From the NCBI GenBank assembly GCA_045657205.1, contig JAZOSS010000073.1, positions 1 through 24,345 on the forward strand: a stretch of DNA of 24,345 nt, in the 5' to 3' direction. Every line of letters begins with the position of its first letter. Position 1 is the stretch's first letter. This document shows, in pieces, positions 23,256 through 24,345 of this stretch. The position numbers and the translations under genes are program-made. This DNA is from RGIG7213 sp045657205 (GTDB lineage Bacteria; Bacillota; Clostridia; Oscillospirales; CAG-272). The notes under the pieces are model-generated. The model had not been told where the DNA came from. It was given only the letters and a program-made list of their open reading frames with translations, and ran no database searches.

Positions 23256-23740
23256 CAGTCATCCTCCTCAAGAGCTTTAAGCTCCTCGTTTGTAAGCATA
23301 CGGAGTGCTTTATCATAGAAAAGTGTTCCGTCGAGATGGTCTATTTCATGGCAAAGTGCTCTTGCAAGGAGGTCTTCTCCCGTCACCATAAACTCATCGC
23401 CGTTTCTGTCGAGTGCCTTCACGGTAACTTCATAAGGACGCTTCGTTATACCCCACTTACCGGGAACTGAAAGACAGCCTTCAAGCTCCTCCTGCTTGCC
23501 CTTTTTTGAAACGATAACGGGATTGATAAGTTCTATAAGCTCACCCGGTTCTACCTCAACGAGTGCTATTCTGCGAAGCACGCCCACCTGGGGTGCGGCA
23601 AGTCCGACACCGCCCGAGTCGTGAAGCGTATCTATCATATCGTCAAGCAAGCGTATCACTCTCGGTGTTATTTCGGTTACGGGACGGCACTTTTTTCTGA
23701 GCACCTCATCTCCGTCTTTAACAATACTTATTATAGCCAT
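23255..23740 (-). CDS. def: Peptide deformylase
   Basis: The 161-residue enzyme removes the formyl group from new proteins. The three active-site motifs are GVGLAAPQ (44-51, Q51), EGCLSVPG (C89) and HEIDHLDG (H131, E132, H135), with C89, H131 and H135 holding the metal. The compact length and C-terminus fit the type 1-like form. An AGGAGATG site precedes the ATG, 11 bases after the priA stop. Confidence 0.97.
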   Translation of the reverse strand: MAIISIVKDGDEVLRKKCRPVTEITPRVIRLLDDMIDTLHDSGGVGLAAPQVGVLRRIALVEVEPGELIELINPVIVSKKGKQEELEGCLSVPGKWGITKRPYEVTVKALDRNGDEFMVTGEDLLARALCHEIDHLDGTLFYDKALRMLTNEELKALEEDD

Positions 23741-23751
23741 TTTTTCATCTC

Positions 23752-24345
23752 CTATAAGGACGTCGGATTTACGCTTATGCTGACACTGACCTTTTTGGGT
23801 CCTTTTATGGAAAAGTCGTTCAGCATACTGTAAAACAAGCCTCTCGTCCTTTTATTCATTTTGCATTTTATTATCAGCTGCATACGGTATTTTCCGTTGA
23901 TCTTGTATACGGGGGCTTCAACGGGTCCGAATATCTGCATTTTTACGTCGTTCCAATCACCCGCGAGCTTTTTTATAAGATCGTTGTAAAAAAGATTGAT
24001 GCAGGCTGTCAGGGCCTGTTCAACCGTTGCAGTAAACATAAGCACCGCTATATCGCAAAAAGGAGGAAATTTAAGTGCTTTTCTTATTGCAATTTCTCCT
24101 TTGTAAAATCCTTCGTAATCCTGTGCGGCGGCAAGCTTTATTATCTCATTATCGGGATTGAACGTCTGTATAACGGCAACGCCCGGTTTTTCCGCCCTGC
24201 CTGCCCTGCCTATTACCTGCGTAAGGAGGGAAAACGTCTGCTCGGATGCGTGATAATCCGAAAGATAAAGCGAGTTGTCGGCAAGTATGACGCCGACGAG
24301 CGTAACGTCGGGAAAGTCGTGCCCCTTCGTCACCATCTGCGTGCC
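23752..24345 (-). CDS. priA: Primosomal protein N' (PriA helicase), C-terminal 197 residues
   Basis: The frame is open to the right window edge and ends with TAG at 23752. Visible are helicase motif V (GTQMVTKGHDFPDVTLVGV) and motif VI (TQVIGRAGRAEKPG), followed by the C-terminal PriA region with PPFCDIAVL and the alpha/beta end that binds DNA and SSB. The family is about 730-800 residues long, so the N-terminal DNA-binding, Walker and zinc regions lie outside. PriA restarts stalled replication forks. An in-frame ATG at 24336 is internal, not a start. It leads into def, as in Bacillus. Confidence 0.95.
   Translation of the reverse strand, partial: GTQMVTKGHDFPDVTLVGVILADNSLYLSDYHASEQTFSLLTQVIGRAGRAEKPGVAVIQTFNPDNEIIKLAAAQDYEGFYKGEIAIRKALKFPPFCDIAVLMFTATVEQALTACINLFYNDLIKKLAGDWNDVKMQIFGPVEAPVYKINGKYRMQLIIKCKMNKRTRGLFYSMLNDFSIKGPKKVSVSISVNPTSL

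Overview
The window looks like a chromosomal segment from an anaerobic, low-to-mid GC Firmicute of class Clostridia, most likely an Oscillospiraceae/Ruminococcus-type gut or rumen bacterium. The evidence is: strong Shine-Dalgarno sites (AAGGAGG types); sigma-A promoters that often match TTGACA-17-TATAAT exactly; a T-box riboswitch; the Firmicute operon priA-def-fmt-rsmB-rlmN-stp-pknB-rsgA; and a type I dockerin at the end of a large lipoprotein, a mark of cellulosome-type fibre degraders. Nearly everything reads leftward (minus strand); cysK is the only confident plus-strand gene. No tRNA, rRNA, CRISPR array or transposase was seen.

Layout from left to right. 1-567: N-terminal half of the ATPase YchF, cut by the window edge. 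681-2141: a multi-pass membrane protein resembling GT-C/DUF6056-type proteins. 2236-2771: a two-gene cassette (small membrane protein plus XRE regulator) behind a palindromic operator. 2919-5568: a three-domain protein (XRE DNA-binding, cupin, acyl-CoA synthetase) under a complete T-box leader whose predicted specifier codon is ATC (isoleucine). 5603-7241: a monocistronic FGGY sugar kinase. 7278-13718: the ligA-obgE operon with a dockerin-bearing glycan-related lipoprotein as its last gene. 13735-14838: cysK, divergent from ligA, with a large palindrome upstream of its promoter. 14861-15678: a second XRE plus membrane-protein cassette, again with its operator over the -35. 15700-24345: the translation/signalling operon, read as priA (C-terminal part) - def - fmt - yugP-like protease - rsmB - rlmN - stp - pknB - rsgA, ending in a strong terminator.

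How the parts work together. The large right-hand operon couples initiator-tRNA formylation and deformylation (fmt, def), rRNA modification (rsmB, rlmN), ribosome assembly (rsgA) and cell-wall-sensing Ser/Thr signalling (pknB, stp). ligA-obgE adds DNA joining and a ribosome-associated GTPase. The most unusual element is the isoleucine-type T-box in front of an acyl-CoA synthetase. The simplest reading is that uncharged tRNA-Ile switches on activation of a branched-chain acid (for example 2-methylbutyrate), which could then be turned into isoleucine by reductive carboxylation, a route known in rumen bacteria. This is inference; no second enzyme of such a route lies in the window. The two XRE cassettes share a promoter/operator design and a DER-x6-KA motif in their membrane proteins, which suggests two copies of one class of self-regulated membrane module.
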